Below, piece after piece: positions 23,998 through 32,799 of a stretch of DNA of 64,000 nt (positions are counted from its first letter, which is position 1; each line of letters opens with the position of its first letter). This stretch comes from Methanomicrobiales archaeon HGW-Methanomicrobiales-3 (GTDB lineage Archaea > Halobacteriota > Methanomicrobia > Methanomicrobiales > Methanospirillaceae), in contig PGYK01000005.1 of the NCBI GenBank assembly GCA_002839605.1, positions 186,001 through 250,000 on the forward strand, in the 5' to 3' direction. Both the position numbers and the translations under genes were made by a program. The notes under the pieces were generated by a model, which was not told where the DNA came from, did no database searches, and worked only from the letters and a program-made list of their open reading frames with translations.

Positions 23998-24465
23998 GTC
24001 GTGAGATGGGTTAGAGGTACCGGATCCGGCAAACGATCACGATACTGAATTTCCCATAATATAACAATGTTTTATTAAAGTAAGTTATTTAAATTTGTTG
24101 ATGTCGCAGGTATTGATATACATAAAAACGGGAAGTATCGCAGGGTCGCGACATGATCAGAGACATTCCGGTCATTTTTCCAGGTCTTTTTATGACGCAC
24201 AGTGAAGGTTCATCTTACCACTTCCGTATGATTTGCCCGCTGATTGGAGATACAATCGGGGATTTGCCGGCCTTAATGAGATGTTGTGGAGTTGCGAGCC
24301 TTCCCACCCCCTGCGGGGGTCGCTCGGAGGCCTCGTCGGGGCCTCGCTGGGCAGATTACCGGCTCCGGGATTTATACGGTAATTGAGGCCGCCGCGGGGC
24401 GCCCTCCGGGGCGGCGGCAGGGTATCGCAAATTTCCACAAAAAGGCAAACGTATGAATTAAACGT
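23998..24465 (+). other. intergenic region with GC palindromes
   Basis: A 468-base gap. The left part is AT-rich and contains the promoter of the Yip1-like gene. The right part has a cluster of GC-rich inverted repeats (24297-24356) and a family B repeat at 24381-24425. No gene was recognised. Confidence 0.5.
24381..24425 (+). repeat. GC-rich dispersed repeat, family B copy 1
   Basis: TAATTGAGGCCGCCGC followed by GGGGCGCCCTCCGGGGCGGCGGC. It forms a GCCGCCGC/GCGGCGGC stem. Closely similar copies occur at 27763-27803 and degenerate ones at 26937-26985 and 28417-28460. Confidence 0.7.
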
Positions 24466-26703
24466 TCACCCGTACCTCGCCCGGCTCAGCTCAAACACCC
24501 TTGCACCCGTCTTCTCCCCTATCCCCTTCACCGCAACCAGCTCCTCCAGAGAAGCATTCGCAATCGCCTGAACCGATCCAAAGTGCGCCAGCAATAAACG
24601 AGCATTTCGAAGACCGATCTCCGGAAACGCCGAGACGATGTACTCCTGGTCCTCGCGAACCGACCGGTGGGTCTTGTGCGGGTGCGCCTTGCGCTCGCCC
24701 CGCTCCCCCTCCTCGCGCTTTGCCAGCACCATGAGCATCTGCGCCGTGTCCTGCTCATCCCTTGTGAACAGAAGGGATACGCCCATATCGACCGTGAGCG
24801 CGGCGAGCACCCCCTTGATCGCGTTCGGGTGGATGTCCCGCTGGACGTAGAGGTCGCCGCCTTCGATGATCATCACCGGGCGGGTAACGGCTTCGGCCAT
24901 CGCCTTCACCTGCCCGAGCAGGTCGCGGTTGATGAGCGTGTCCACGAAGTCGCGGGCGGTCTTGCGCTCAACGAGGATGCGGTCCCCGATGGCATAGTCC
25001 CCGTGGGGGAGCCGTTCGAGCCGGATTGCAGCCCCCATCTCCGAGAGGAGTTCCACGACTTTTGAGGAGGTCTCGCGGTCGTCTATGACAATCTTCGGTC
25101 CCTGCGGGGTGAATTCCTCAATGCTCACCTGGTCGGCAACCACGGGGCGTTGGATGGGGTTCGCAGCCGAGCCGAAGGTGCGCATGCTCTTGTGCATCAT
25201 CTTCTCCTTTGAGGCACTGACATGCTGGAACACTTCATCGGATGTGCCCTTGGTGACGAGGACTACGACCCGGCCGGCCCCGTGCCGTCCGGTCCGGCCC
25301 TTGCGCTGGATGGACCGGATCTCGGAGGGAACCGCTTCGTAGAAGATGACCATGTCAGTCGAGGGAACATCGAGCCCTTCCTCCCCGACTGAGGTTGCGA
25401 TAAGAACCCTGAACTCCCCCTCGCGGAACCGGGTGAGTGCCGCGATCTGCTTCTTCTGCGAGAGCCCTTTCTCGGAATCCTTTGTGGCCTGCCCCACGAA
25501 CCGCTCGCAGGCGATACCGTGGGTGGTGAGGTGGTCGGCAAGGAGCTGCACGGTATCCCGGTAGGTGGCAAAGACGATGATCCGGCTCTTTGGGAATGCT
25601 TCCAGCTGGGCTTTCACCAGGTCGAGCACGAAACCGGTCTTCGGGTGAAGTTCCTTTGTCCATTCCGTTGACCGGGCAAAGAGCTCGCGGAACGACTGGT
25701 CGGCGGCGAGCCGCTGGCTGGCCTTACTTCCGCCGGAACCGGTCCCTTCCGCGATGAGTTTTGCCAGGTAGCCCTTGAGCACCTCGCTCCCCTGCGATTC
25801 CGCAAGGGTCACGGCATGCTTCAGTTTCATGCACTCGGCATAGACCGATGCGGCGGAGTAGCCGGCAGGATCGCGGCTCGCGATCCGCTGCTGGATCTGG
25901 GCGTTGATGGCATTGAGGGCCTTTATCGAGAGCTTTTCGCGTTTGGGCACGGTGAAATGGAGCGAGGCAAGGAGGGCGAGCCGTTCTTCGATGAGGCCGT
26001 TGATGACCGCAATTGCGGATTTCAGGTCCGGCGGGAGGTCGATACTGAGATACTCCAGTTCGCGCTCGAAGACATACGGGCTGACATCCGGGTCGTTGTC
26101 CGTCCGGGTCTCGACATGCGCGATCCCGAGGCTGGCACAGACATCCTGCACCTTCTCCTGCGCCCCGCCCGGGGAAGCGGTCATCGCGAGCAGGAGCGGT
26201 TTGTCCGCCGAGCCGAGGTATCGCTGCGCAAGGAAGACATACGCATAGTTCCCGACAGCACGGTGGCACTCATCGACCACCATCAGCGTGACATCCGAGA
26301 GCGTGTAGCGCCCCGCGATGAGGTCGTTCTTGATGACCTGCGGGGTTGCGAGGATGACCGTTGCGCGTTCCCATTCGGCAGTCCGCTCAGCAGGGGGGGC
26401 TTCGCCCGTGAACATGACAAACGGCGATGCGATCGATTCGCCGGCTGGTTTTACGAGCAGGTATTTCTCGAAGTAGCGGAGGTGCTGCTCCACGAGCGGT
26501 TTTGTGGGGGCGAGCATCAGCACCTTGCCGCCTTCGTTGTAGAGCCGGGATGCGGCAACGAGGAGGGCAACCGCGGTCTTGCCAAGACCGGTAGGGAGGA
26601 TGACCATGGTGTTGGCGTCCAGCGCCTTCATCGCGATGGCGAGCTGGTACTCCCGCTTCTCGATGGTGTCCGGCTTTATCATCGGGTGACTGATGAAATC
26701 CAT
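24466..26703 (-). CDS. hef: Hef-type helicase/nuclease (XPF/FANCM family)
   Basis: A 745-residue full-length archaeal Hef. The N-terminal superfamily 2 helicase has Walker A PTGLGKT (37-43), DECH, TASPGG and a C-terminal GRTGRHGAGR. The XPF-type nuclease has DDRE, GDY and the catalytic ERKTARDF. The tandem helix-hairpin-helix DNA-binding end contains GLRNARLLLAHFG and VKGIGEKTG. Hef processes stalled or branched replication forks. A TATA-like CCTTATAACC lies just before the start (26733-26742 on this strand), suggesting a short leader. Confidence 0.95.
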   Translation of the reverse strand: MDFISHPMIKPDTIEKREYQLAIAMKALDANTMVILPTGLGKTAVALLVAASRLYNEGGKVLMLAPTKPLVEQHLRYFEKYLLVKPAGESIASPFVMFTGEAPPAERTAEWERATVILATPQVIKNDLIAGRYTLSDVTLMVVDECHRAVGNYAYVFLAQRYLGSADKPLLLAMTASPGGAQEKVQDVCASLGIAHVETRTDNDPDVSPYVFERELEYLSIDLPPDLKSAIAVINGLIEERLALLASLHFTVPKREKLSIKALNAINAQIQQRIASRDPAGYSAASVYAECMKLKHAVTLAESQGSEVLKGYLAKLIAEGTGSGGSKASQRLAADQSFRELFARSTEWTKELHPKTGFVLDLVKAQLEAFPKSRIIVFATYRDTVQLLADHLTTHGIACERFVGQATKDSEKGLSQKKQIAALTRFREGEFRVLIATSVGEEGLDVPSTDMVIFYEAVPSEIRSIQRKGRTGRHGAGRVVVLVTKGTSDEVFQHVSASKEKMMHKSMRTFGSAANPIQRPVVADQVSIEEFTPQGPKIVIDDRETSSKVVELLSEMGAAIRLERLPHGDYAIGDRILVERKTARDFVDTLINRDLLGQVKAMAEAVTRPVMIIEGGDLYVQRDIHPNAIKGVLAALTVDMGVSLLFTRDEQDTAQMLMVLAKREEGERGERKAHPHKTHRSVREDQEYIVSAFPEIGLRNARLLLAHFGSVQAIANASLEELVAVKGIGEKTGARVFELSRARYG

Positions 26704-27047
26704 ATGACTGGTGAGAGGTTTGGTTGCTGAGGGTTATAAGGGGATGGGGGGTGGGGTGAAAATGCGAATTTCACAGACCACAACCAAACTTGTCATGATG
26801 GGAGGAGCGAGTGCCCCCCAATCCCCCCTTCCCTTTCGAACTGCCGCCACTGGCAGGCAGTTCTTCGGGCGGGGGGTTTCTGTCAACGGGAATCGAACCA
26901 TTCAAAATAATCCGTTTTTCCCATGAACGATGGAAAGGTAAGTGAAGCCGCCGTGGGGCGCCCAAACGGGAGCGGTTGCAGGGTAGATCCAATTTGTGGC
27001 TAGAATAAGAACATCCAAAAGCCAGATAATGGAGGAGGGATAAGAAC
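26704..27047 (+). other. intergenic region before hicBA with degenerate family B repeat
   Basis: A 344-base gap between divergent genes. It contains the hef promoter, a hairpin around 26842-26864, and a degenerate family B repeat at 26937-26985. GGAGGAGGG at 27031-27039 is the ribosome-binding site of hicB. No further gene is seen. Confidence 0.5.
26937..26985 (+). repeat. GC-rich dispersed repeat, family B degenerate copy
   Basis: GTAAGTGAAGCCGCCGTGGGGCGCCC then AACGGGAGCGGTTGCAGGG. Same order of blocks as the copies at 24381 and 27763, with several substitutions. Confidence 0.5.
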
Positions 27048-27260
27048 ATGATAATGAAGATCAAGGTTCAGCTGGTACCGGAAGAGGGTGGCGGTTTCTC
27101 AGTATTCGTACCCGGTCTTCCGGGATGCATGTCCCAGGGCGAGACAGAAGAGGAAGCGTTGAACAATATCAGGGAAGTGCTTCCTGTCTATCTCGAAGTC
27201 CACAATGCCCGTCACGCCAAGGCGCTGCCCAATCTCCGGGAAATCCTCGTTGTAGCATGA
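27048..27260 (+). CDS. hicB: HicB-family antitoxin
   Basis: A 70-residue HicB-type protein. The degraded RNase H-like fold is recognised from the E-E-G-G-G-F-S-V-F-V-P-G-L-P-G-C pattern and the G-E-T-E-E-E-A-L-N-N-I helix. It lacks an added DNA-binding domain, so autoregulation may depend on another protein. It neutralises the HicA toxin encoded immediately downstream. The strong GGAGG site precedes ATG 27048. The order hicB-hicA is the reverse of the commonest bacterial order. Confidence 0.88.
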   Translation: MIMKIKVQLVPEEGGGFSVFVPGLPGCMSQGETEEEALNNIREVLPVYLEVHNARHAKALPNLREILVVA

Positions 27261-27463
27261 AACTTCCCGTTATCTCCGGGAGGAAGATGGTTAAAGTCCT
27301 TCACCGGAAGGGCTGGACTGCTATCCGGCAGACGGGCAGCCATGTCATCATGCAGAAAGATGACGTGCCTGATGAACTGTCAATCCCCCAGCATGATAAA
27401 CTGAAACCGGGCATTGTTCACCAATGTATCGAGATCGCCGGGTTGACTGAAAATGATTTTTAA
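27257..27463 (+). CDS. hicA: HicA-family mRNA interferase toxin
   Basis: A 68-residue HicA toxin with a double-stranded-RNA-binding-like fold. The core is G-R-K-M-V-K-V-L-H-R-K-G-W followed by R-Q-T-G-S-H, where the histidine is the catalytic residue of the family; a second conserved block is P-G-I-V-H-Q-C-I-E-I-A-G-L. It starts in an ATGA overlap with hicB, ensuring coupled translation. Expected activity is cleavage of mRNA on release from HicB. Confidence 0.88.
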   Translation: MKLPVISGRKMVKVLHRKGWTAIRQTGSHVIMQKDDVPDELSIPQHDKLKPGIVHQCIEIAGLTENDF

Positions 27464-27587
27464 TTCTTCTCTTGCCCCGACCGAGATCCTGGCCGATAAA
27501 GATCTTATGGCCCAGATCAGGAAAGGTAAACGGAAGGATGTAAAATCCCGCGACTTCGAAGAATTTGCAGAGGAGTTGGGGATTTAA
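27453..27587 (+). CDS. 44-residue open frame overlapping the end of hicA
   Basis: A short frame from ATG 27453 to TAA 27587 that overlaps hicA by 11 bases. The product is charged and helical (EILADKDLMAQIRKGK, then FEEFAEELGI) and looks like the C-terminal tail of a Phd/RelB-type antitoxin. It may be a third gene of the toxin-antitoxin unit or the remnant of another antitoxin. Evidence is composition and context only. Confidence 0.35.
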   Translation: MIFNSSLAPTEILADKDLMAQIRKGKRKDVKSRDFEEFAEELGI

Positions 27588-27619
27588 TTAGCTTCCTTAT
27601 GCGGGCAGGAGATATTTGC

Positions 27620-27685
27620 GAGTGTGACCCCCTCACTCCCCCAGAGGGGGAGGCAGCCCAAGGGGTGTACCCCCTTGACTCCCCT
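27620..27685 (+). repeat. GC-rich dispersed repeat, family A copy 2
   Basis: GAGTGTGACCCCCTCACTCCCCC, then GGGGGAGGCAGCCCAAGGGG and CCCCTTGACTCCCC. Most positions agree with the copy at 21988-22057. Confidence 0.7.
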
Positions 27686-27762
27686 GATAACATTTTCTTT
27701 TTCCGTATAATAAACTCAAAAAGACAGATGCCGAAGAAAATCGTTATCTCTAAAATAAAACA

Positions 27763-27803
27763 GTAATTGAGGCCGCCGCAGGGCGCCCTTCGGGGCGGCG
27801 GCG
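27763..27803 (+). repeat. GC-rich dispersed repeat, family B copy 2
   Basis: TAATTGAGGCCGCCGCAGGGCGCCCTTCGGGGCGGCGGC; near-identical to the copy at 24381-24425 with only a few substitutions. Confidence 0.7.
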
Positions 27804-27904
27804 GTGCTCGCAAGCGGGGGTATGGGGGCATCAGCCCCCATTTTGGAGATTGGTTGGAAGGATTGATAAAAAAGTTAATCGTTTAAAACACTCTTTTCTC
27901 ATTC

Positions 27905-28264
27905 ATGGAATCAAAAACGGTGGGAATTATTGCAATTCTGGGTTTGGTTATTGGATTGTTTGGAGTTATTGGAACAGTCATTTTACCGCAAAATTTGAAT
28001 GTACTTATACTAGCTTTGTTACCAATCTCGTTGTTCCTTGAAAATCATAAAATACTGATGGATAGTTTTTATGGAGACTTCTTTGGAAAAATATTGAAGG
28101 GAATACGATTGTTAATCCTCTTTGCACTAATTGTGGGGTTTGCCTTCTATTTTATCCTAGCAGTTATCGGAGGAGCGGTTATCACACCGCTTTTTACAGC
28201 ACTTTTATGTGTGGGTCTGTTCTTTGCAAATCGTAGTTTCAACCAACTCCAGATCTGTGAATAA
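27905..28264 (+). CDS. small AT-rich membrane protein, unknown
   Basis: A 119-residue protein with about four hydrophobic segments (near 7-28, 30-46, 68-88 and 90-110). I do not recognise a family. Its codons are markedly richer in A and T than those of the neighbouring hef and glyS genes, suggesting transfer from another genome. It sits between GC-rich repeats. Confidence 0.6.
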   Translation: MESKTVGIIAILGLVIGLFGVIGTVILPQNLNVLILALLPISLFLENHKILMDSFYGDFFGKILKGIRLLILFALIVGFAFYFILAVIGGAVITPLFTALLCVGLFFANRSFNQLQICE

Positions 28265-28416
28265 ATAGGGATATGAAATTCCTGTATATCAGAAAACCTC
28301 TTTTTCTTGACGATAATTTTTCAAGCATACCGTAAGGATTTGACTTCGAGAATTGTGACTTTTAATTATATCTAAAATTTTTTTAAGACTGATTAAATCG
28401 TAGGTGATTAATAAAA

Positions 28417-28460
28417 AATTGAGGCCGACAAGGGGGCGCCCCGCGGGGGTGGTGGCAGGC
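28417..28460 (+). repeat. GC-rich dispersed repeat, family B degenerate copy
   Basis: AATTGAGGCCGACAAGGGGGCGCCCCGCGGGGGTGGTGGCAGG. It shares the ATTGAGGCCG opening and GGGCGCCC centre with the other family B copies. Confidence 0.5.
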
Positions 28461-28548
28461 ATCATAAAAAAGAATATCGGGGTATCAATTCCTTTCGTCG
28501 AATTATAAATGATAACGATTAAGATTTCATTATAGTATTTCTTAAAAA

Positions 28549-29067
28549 CTAATCCAGATTCAATAATCTATTGCCGATACCGACCTTATATATCCAGCCA
28601 TTTGTTTCTTCAATATACCCATATTTTGGATCTGATTGAATACCATCAAATTGAATCTCTGTACTGTCCCCAGACTTTAATCTAAAAAAATATCCTTTCT
28701 TTGGAATCCCATAATATGCAGCGATTCCATTAGAATCAAACCATCGAACACTTACATAGAATTCCATTATCTTTCCACAATTGTTCGTTATAGTACCTGT
28801 GACTCTTCGAGTATCTGCAATGTTTTTACCCAAATACCCACTCGAAAAGTCGGTTTCAGATACCCCCGTCATGTGTAAACAACTATAGTCAGAGGATTGT
28901 GCCACAAATCCGTATGGTGTTTCAGATGATAATTGCGCAACATTACTTTGCCCATTGCCCTGTTGTGATGTGGTGGTCGATGATACGCTTGTATGATCAG
29001 ATGTGACACAACCAGATGCAATAAGAACACTAATCACGCACAACACAATTACAGAAATTTTTTTCAT
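28549..29067 (-). CDS. AT-rich lipoprotein, unknown
   Basis: A 172-residue exported protein with an N-terminal signal and lipobox (ASGC near residue 20), then a low-complexity serine/threonine/glutamine linker. The folded part (about 70-172) resembles FxLYD-like extracellular domains (G-T-I-T-N-N-C-G-K, V-S-V-R-W-F-D, F-R-L-K-S-G-D-S). Codon use is AT-rich like the neighbouring small membrane gene, unlike glyS. Function unknown. Confidence 0.65.
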   Translation of the reverse strand: MKKISVIVLCVISVLIASGCVTSDHTSVSSTTTSQQGNGQSNVAQLSSETPYGFVAQSSDYSCLHMTGVSETDFSSGYLGKNIADTRRVTGTITNNCGKIMEFYVSVRWFDSNGIAAYYGIPKKGYFFRLKSGDSTEIQFDGIQSDPKYGYIEETNGWIYKVGIGNRLLNLD

Positions 29068-29135
29068 AAAATAGAATTAGATACCAACTTTTTATTGTTA
29101 TCTGGCAATTTGAAAAAAATATCGCTTTTAGAGTA

Positions 29136-30857
29136 TCAGCTAATCTCCCCAAACGTCCGCGTCCCCTCAACCAGCCCCGCAACAATCCCGGGCAGATCGC
29201 TGATAGCAACCCGGACCTGCTTCATAGAATCCCGGTCGCGGAGCGTCACAGTGTTATTCTCCTTGGTATCATAATCAACCGTCACCGCGAACGGCGTCCC
29301 GATCTCGTCCTGCCTCCGGTAGCGCCGGCCAATGGCACCGCTGTCATCGTACTCCGCCATGATGCCATGCTTGTGGAAGGTGCGGGTGATCTCATCAGCA
29401 ATCTCCTCAAGCCCGTCGCGGGTCATCAATGGGAAGACCGCGACCTGCACGGGCGCGACCTTCGGTGAGAACCGCATGACCGTCCGGGCCTCACCGTCAG
29501 CCACATCCACATCATACGCCTGTTCGAGGACCGCGTAACACATCCGGTCGATCCCATACGAGGGCTCGATGACGTGCGGGACGATGTCCTCGCCCCGGAT
29601 GTCCACGATCTCGTCCCGGACCTCGAAGAGATCTGCGGGAATATGGATCGTCTCGCCATCGACAACCACATCGGCGCCGTCCGCGGTCGGGGTCGAGGTG
29701 GCAAGGGCATCGAAGATCGCCTTTGCCTTGTTCCGGTACTGCTTGCCGAGCACCCCCATGTTGGGGATGATGCGCCTTCGGGGCACTTTCTTTGGCTCAT
29801 CATACTGGATGAAAACCGTCATCGGGGTGCCGCTCGCCCCTGCGTGGGCGTTCAGGTCGTAATCGGTGCGGTCGGCAAGACCGACGGTCTCGACCCACCC
29901 GAACCGGTCGGAGAGGATCTCGGCATCCCAGCAGTCGGTGGCATAGTGCGCCCGTTCATCGGGGAGGTGCTGCCGGAACCGGAGACGCTCGGGTTTGATC
30001 CCGATCGTGACCAGCATCTCGTGCGTCAGGGCAACATAGTAGGCGAGGTACTCATTCGCGATAACACCCTTATCAACAGCTTCGCGCATCGAGAGGGTGA
30101 CAGCCGCCTCGTTCTTCTGCTGCTGGCCATAGGTCAGAAGGGGCATCCTGTAATCCGCGTAGCGCCTGAACGTGGGGTGGCGGTTCTTCTCGGCCGGGTG
30201 AACAAAGATCTCGGCCTCGGCCTGCGTGAACTCCCTGAGCCGGATCATGCCCTGCCGGGGGGAGATCTCGTTCCGGAAGGATTTACCGATCTGCACAGCG
30301 CCAAACGGGAGCTTGTCGCGGTAGAAACGGAGGAGCCGGGCAAAGTCAACAAACATCCCCTGCGCTGTCTCGGGCCGGAGGTAGCCGACACGCTGGGAAC
30401 CGGGGCCGATGCTCGTCCGAAACATCAGGTTGAACCCGAAGACCTCGACCTTACCAAGAACCTCTTCGCAGGCAAGGCACTTGCAGGAGGCAAGGGCCGC
30501 GGAAAGTTCCTCGTTCTTCATCGTGGAGGCATTCTGGATCCCGCCGCCTTCCGCCACATGGTCTGCCCGGAGAAACTCCTTGCAGTGCGGACACTGGCAC
30601 ATCTTGTCGGCAAATCCCGCAACATGGCCGGAGGCGACAAAAACTGCCTCCTGCGCAATCGTGGGACACTCGATCTCGTAGTACCCCTCCCGGATAACAT
30701 AAAAATCGCGCCAGATATTCTCGATCCGCCGCTTCATCATCGCACCCAGCGGCCCGTAGTCGATGAAACCCGCAACAGCCCCGTAACACTCGGAGGTCGG
30801 CCAGATGAAGCCGCGTCGTTTGGCCAGTTCCATCACATTCTCAAAAACATCGCTCAT
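29136..30857 (-). CDS. glyS: glycyl-tRNA synthetase
   Basis: A 573-residue class II synthetase of the eukaryote/archaeal alpha2 type, which charges tRNA-Gly. It shows RRGFIWPTSECYG near the N-terminus, an insert with paired cysteines (CQCPHC; CKCLAC) that probably bind zinc, motif 2 F-R-N-E-I-S-P-R-Q-G-M-x-R-x-R-E-F, motif 3 around PSYGIDRMCYAVLEQ, and a C-terminal anticodon-binding domain. The start is ATG 30857 (MSDVFENVM). Confidence 0.97.
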   Translation of the reverse strand: MSDVFENVMELAKRRGFIWPTSECYGAVAGFIDYGPLGAMMKRRIENIWRDFYVIREGYYEIECPTIAQEAVFVASGHVAGFADKMCQCPHCKEFLRADHVAEGGGIQNASTMKNEELSAALASCKCLACEEVLGKVEVFGFNLMFRTSIGPGSQRVGYLRPETAQGMFVDFARLLRFYRDKLPFGAVQIGKSFRNEISPRQGMIRLREFTQAEAEIFVHPAEKNRHPTFRRYADYRMPLLTYGQQQKNEAAVTLSMREAVDKGVIANEYLAYYVALTHEMLVTIGIKPERLRFRQHLPDERAHYATDCWDAEILSDRFGWVETVGLADRTDYDLNAHAGASGTPMTVFIQYDEPKKVPRRRIIPNMGVLGKQYRNKAKAIFDALATSTPTADGADVVVDGETIHIPADLFEVRDEIVDIRGEDIVPHVIEPSYGIDRMCYAVLEQAYDVDVADGEARTVMRFSPKVAPVQVAVFPLMTRDGLEEIADEITRTFHKHGIMAEYDDSGAIGRRYRRQDEIGTPFAVTVDYDTKENNTVTLRDRDSMKQVRVAISDLPGIVAGLVEGTRTFGEIS

Positions 30858-31148
30858 AAGGATCACGGATCATTTGTCTTTACTCCTATAGGACAGGGAG
30901 CAACAAAAAGACTCTCATATATATCCGGCAAGAGTGCCGGCATCCCCCCTTGAGCATACGGACCTGGTGCAGGTACTGTACTGAAGTACAAAAATGCGGA
31001 TAATTTTGATCAGATCAGCCCAAAATCCGGCCCCCCGACCACAACCATTAAACACTAATTTATGATTCTTTTGGTCAAATGAGGCATAAAGATAGCATTA
31101 AATAGTTGACGCTGTATGATATATCCTAATCCCAATACGGGGTACGCA

Positions 31149-31757
31149 ATGACCGAAGACAAACGAAAAGCACAGCTTCTGAAACTCTTCAGTTCCATGT
31201 CGGGGAAGACAAAGATTGTCGAACCGATGAAGAACATCCATGGAACCTTAAGGGATAGTGACGCGATCGAACGCGAGGTCGCTCTCGTCATGAGAGAGAT
31301 CACGGAACAGGGAATCTTCAAGACTTCCTTAAAGCCTATCCAGCTGGCAAAGCTTGTCACCTCATTCTACGCGGGAAAGAACGACACCGAGATCGCCCGC
31401 GAGCTTGGCGATGAGAAACTCTCAAAAACGGTGGCACGGGCACGCGTGAGACTCAAACTCTTCCGCGAGCTTGACTTCAAGATGCCGTTTGGAAAGGAAG
31501 AGATGGAGGAACTCATCAACTCCGGCAAGACCATGAAGGAGGTCTCCGAGGAACTGGGGGTAAGCCCCTCAACCCTCCGCGAGTACCGCCATGTCATCGA
31601 AGAGCAGGAGGATCCCACCATCGACCCGTACATCGACCGTATCCGCGATGTCATGGAAGACCGGGACTTAACCGAGCAGATGACACGGAGCGCAACAGAC
31701 AACAGTCTGGGCGATTCGATCGACATCACAGAAGCTGAAATGATTGACGTGACCTGA
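31149..31757 (+). CDS. HTH protein resembling haloarchaeal conditioned-medium-induced protein 4
   Basis: A 202-residue charged helical protein. The middle has two helix-turn-helix-like stretches (N-D-T-E-I-A-R-E-L-G-D, then T-M-K-E-V-S-E-E-L-G-V-S-P-S-T-L-R-E-Y). The domain order and the acidic C-terminus resemble haloarchaeal proteins called conditioned medium-induced protein 4; I recall this resemblance and could not verify it. Likely DNA-binding. ATG 31149 is chosen; a TATA-like ATGATATATCC lies at about 31116-31126. Confidence 0.6.
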   Translation: MTEDKRKAQLLKLFSSMSGKTKIVEPMKNIHGTLRDSDAIEREVALVMREITEQGIFKTSLKPIQLAKLVTSFYAGKNDTEIARELGDEKLSKTVARARVRLKLFRELDFKMPFGKEEMEELINSGKTMKEVSEELGVSPSTLREYRHVIEEQEDPTIDPYIDRIRDVMEDRDLTEQMTRSATDNSLGDSIDITEAEMIDVT

Positions 31758-31859
31758 ACAAATCCGGGTCCACTCACTAATACCGATCCTTTTTTTAGTG
31801 CTGGTGCGCTCGCTCATTTTATCGTAACCTTCATCCGCCATCAGTCCCGATCTGCTTAC

Positions 31860-32522
31860 ATGCAACTCACCTGGCCCGGCCATTCCTGCGTGCTCCTGAC
31901 CGGCACAAAAAAAGTTCTCATCGACCCGTTCATCGAGGGAGGAAGCGTGATCGGCACGAATCCGGACCTCGTAGCCATCACCCACGGGCATGCCGACCAC
32001 CTGGGCGAGGCATGTGCCTTAAAGAAAAAGACCATTGCGATTACGGAGATCGCAAAGTACCTCAAAGCACAAGGGCTGGATGCCGAGGGGATGAACATTG
32101 GTGGCACTTTGGTCATTGACGGGGTGTCCTTCACGATGACACCTGCCCTGCACTCATCGTCAATAGAGGTGGCCGGACAGCGATTTATCGGGGGTGCAGC
32201 TGCCGGGTTTGTTATCCGGATGGACGGCGTGACCGTGTACCATGCCGGGGACACCGGGCTCTTCTCCGATATGAAACTGATTGGAGAACTCTACCACCCG
32301 GATGTTGCGCTCCTGCCTATTGGCGGGCGATATACGATGGGCGTGGCAGAAGCCATGGTTGCTGCAAGCTTCATCGGTGCAAAAACGGTCATCCCCATTC
32401 ACTACAACACGTGGGACAAGGTTTCTGCCGATCCGCTGGCACTCAAAACAGCAGTCGAACGGACAACCGATATATCCGTTCAGATCCTCAGCCCTGGCCA
32501 GAGTATGGATATAAAGATCTGA
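31860..32522 (+). CDS. UPF0173 metal-dependent hydrolase
   Basis: A 220-residue metallo-beta-lactamase-fold protein of the UPF0173 group. The metal site is I-T-H-G-H-A-D-H (HxHxDH), with further ligands in HAGDTGLF and PIHYNTW. Length and motifs are normal for the family. The substrate is unknown. Confidence 0.92.
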   Translation: MQLTWPGHSCVLLTGTKKVLIDPFIEGGSVIGTNPDLVAITHGHADHLGEACALKKKTIAITEIAKYLKAQGLDAEGMNIGGTLVIDGVSFTMTPALHSSSIEVAGQRFIGGAAAGFVIRMDGVTVYHAGDTGLFSDMKLIGELYHPDVALLPIGGRYTMGVAEAMVAASFIGAKTVIPIHYNTWDKVSADPLALKTAVERTTDISVQILSPGQSMDIKI

Positions 32523-32799
32523 TTTGTTCACGGAAGATTTCGTCCATATCACGATCCACCCGCTTTTTTTCCGGGCACGCAGGTGATAGCAGTATCAACG
32601 AATCACGAAGCCTGGTCGTCATATCCTGCGATCCAAGGTATTGATCTGAAAAAAATGGATGGACATTCAGTAAGATGAGAAAAACAAGAGCGATAGCGGT
32701 CTGTGTCTTGAGCGAACGCGACCATACAGGAAAACAACCGCTCTTGAGGATGGTAACGATCACCCGTCATCAGGGCACGGGTGAGAAAATGAGGTTTTT

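Larger units (their letters stand above)
27588..27904 (+). other. intergenic region carrying repeat families A and B together
   Basis: A 317-base gap with no gene. It contains a family A copy (27620-27685), an AT-rich spacer, a family B copy (27763-27803) and a further hairpin GGGGGCATCAGCCCCC at about 27824-27839. Confidence 0.5.

Noticed and set aside
26884-26900. Minus-strand GGTTCGATTCCCG, like a tRNA T-loop
   Set aside because: The surrounding bases do not pair into a T-stem, acceptor or anticodon arm; no tRNA can be folded.
29574-30953. 459-codon plus-strand frame opposite glyS
   Set aside because: Antisense shadow of a well-conserved synthetase; its composition reflects the reverse complement of glyS codons.
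32488-32763. 91-codon minus-strand frame with one hydrophobic stretch
   Set aside because: It overlaps the end of the UPF0173 gene, starts at GTG without a ribosome-binding site and matches no family.
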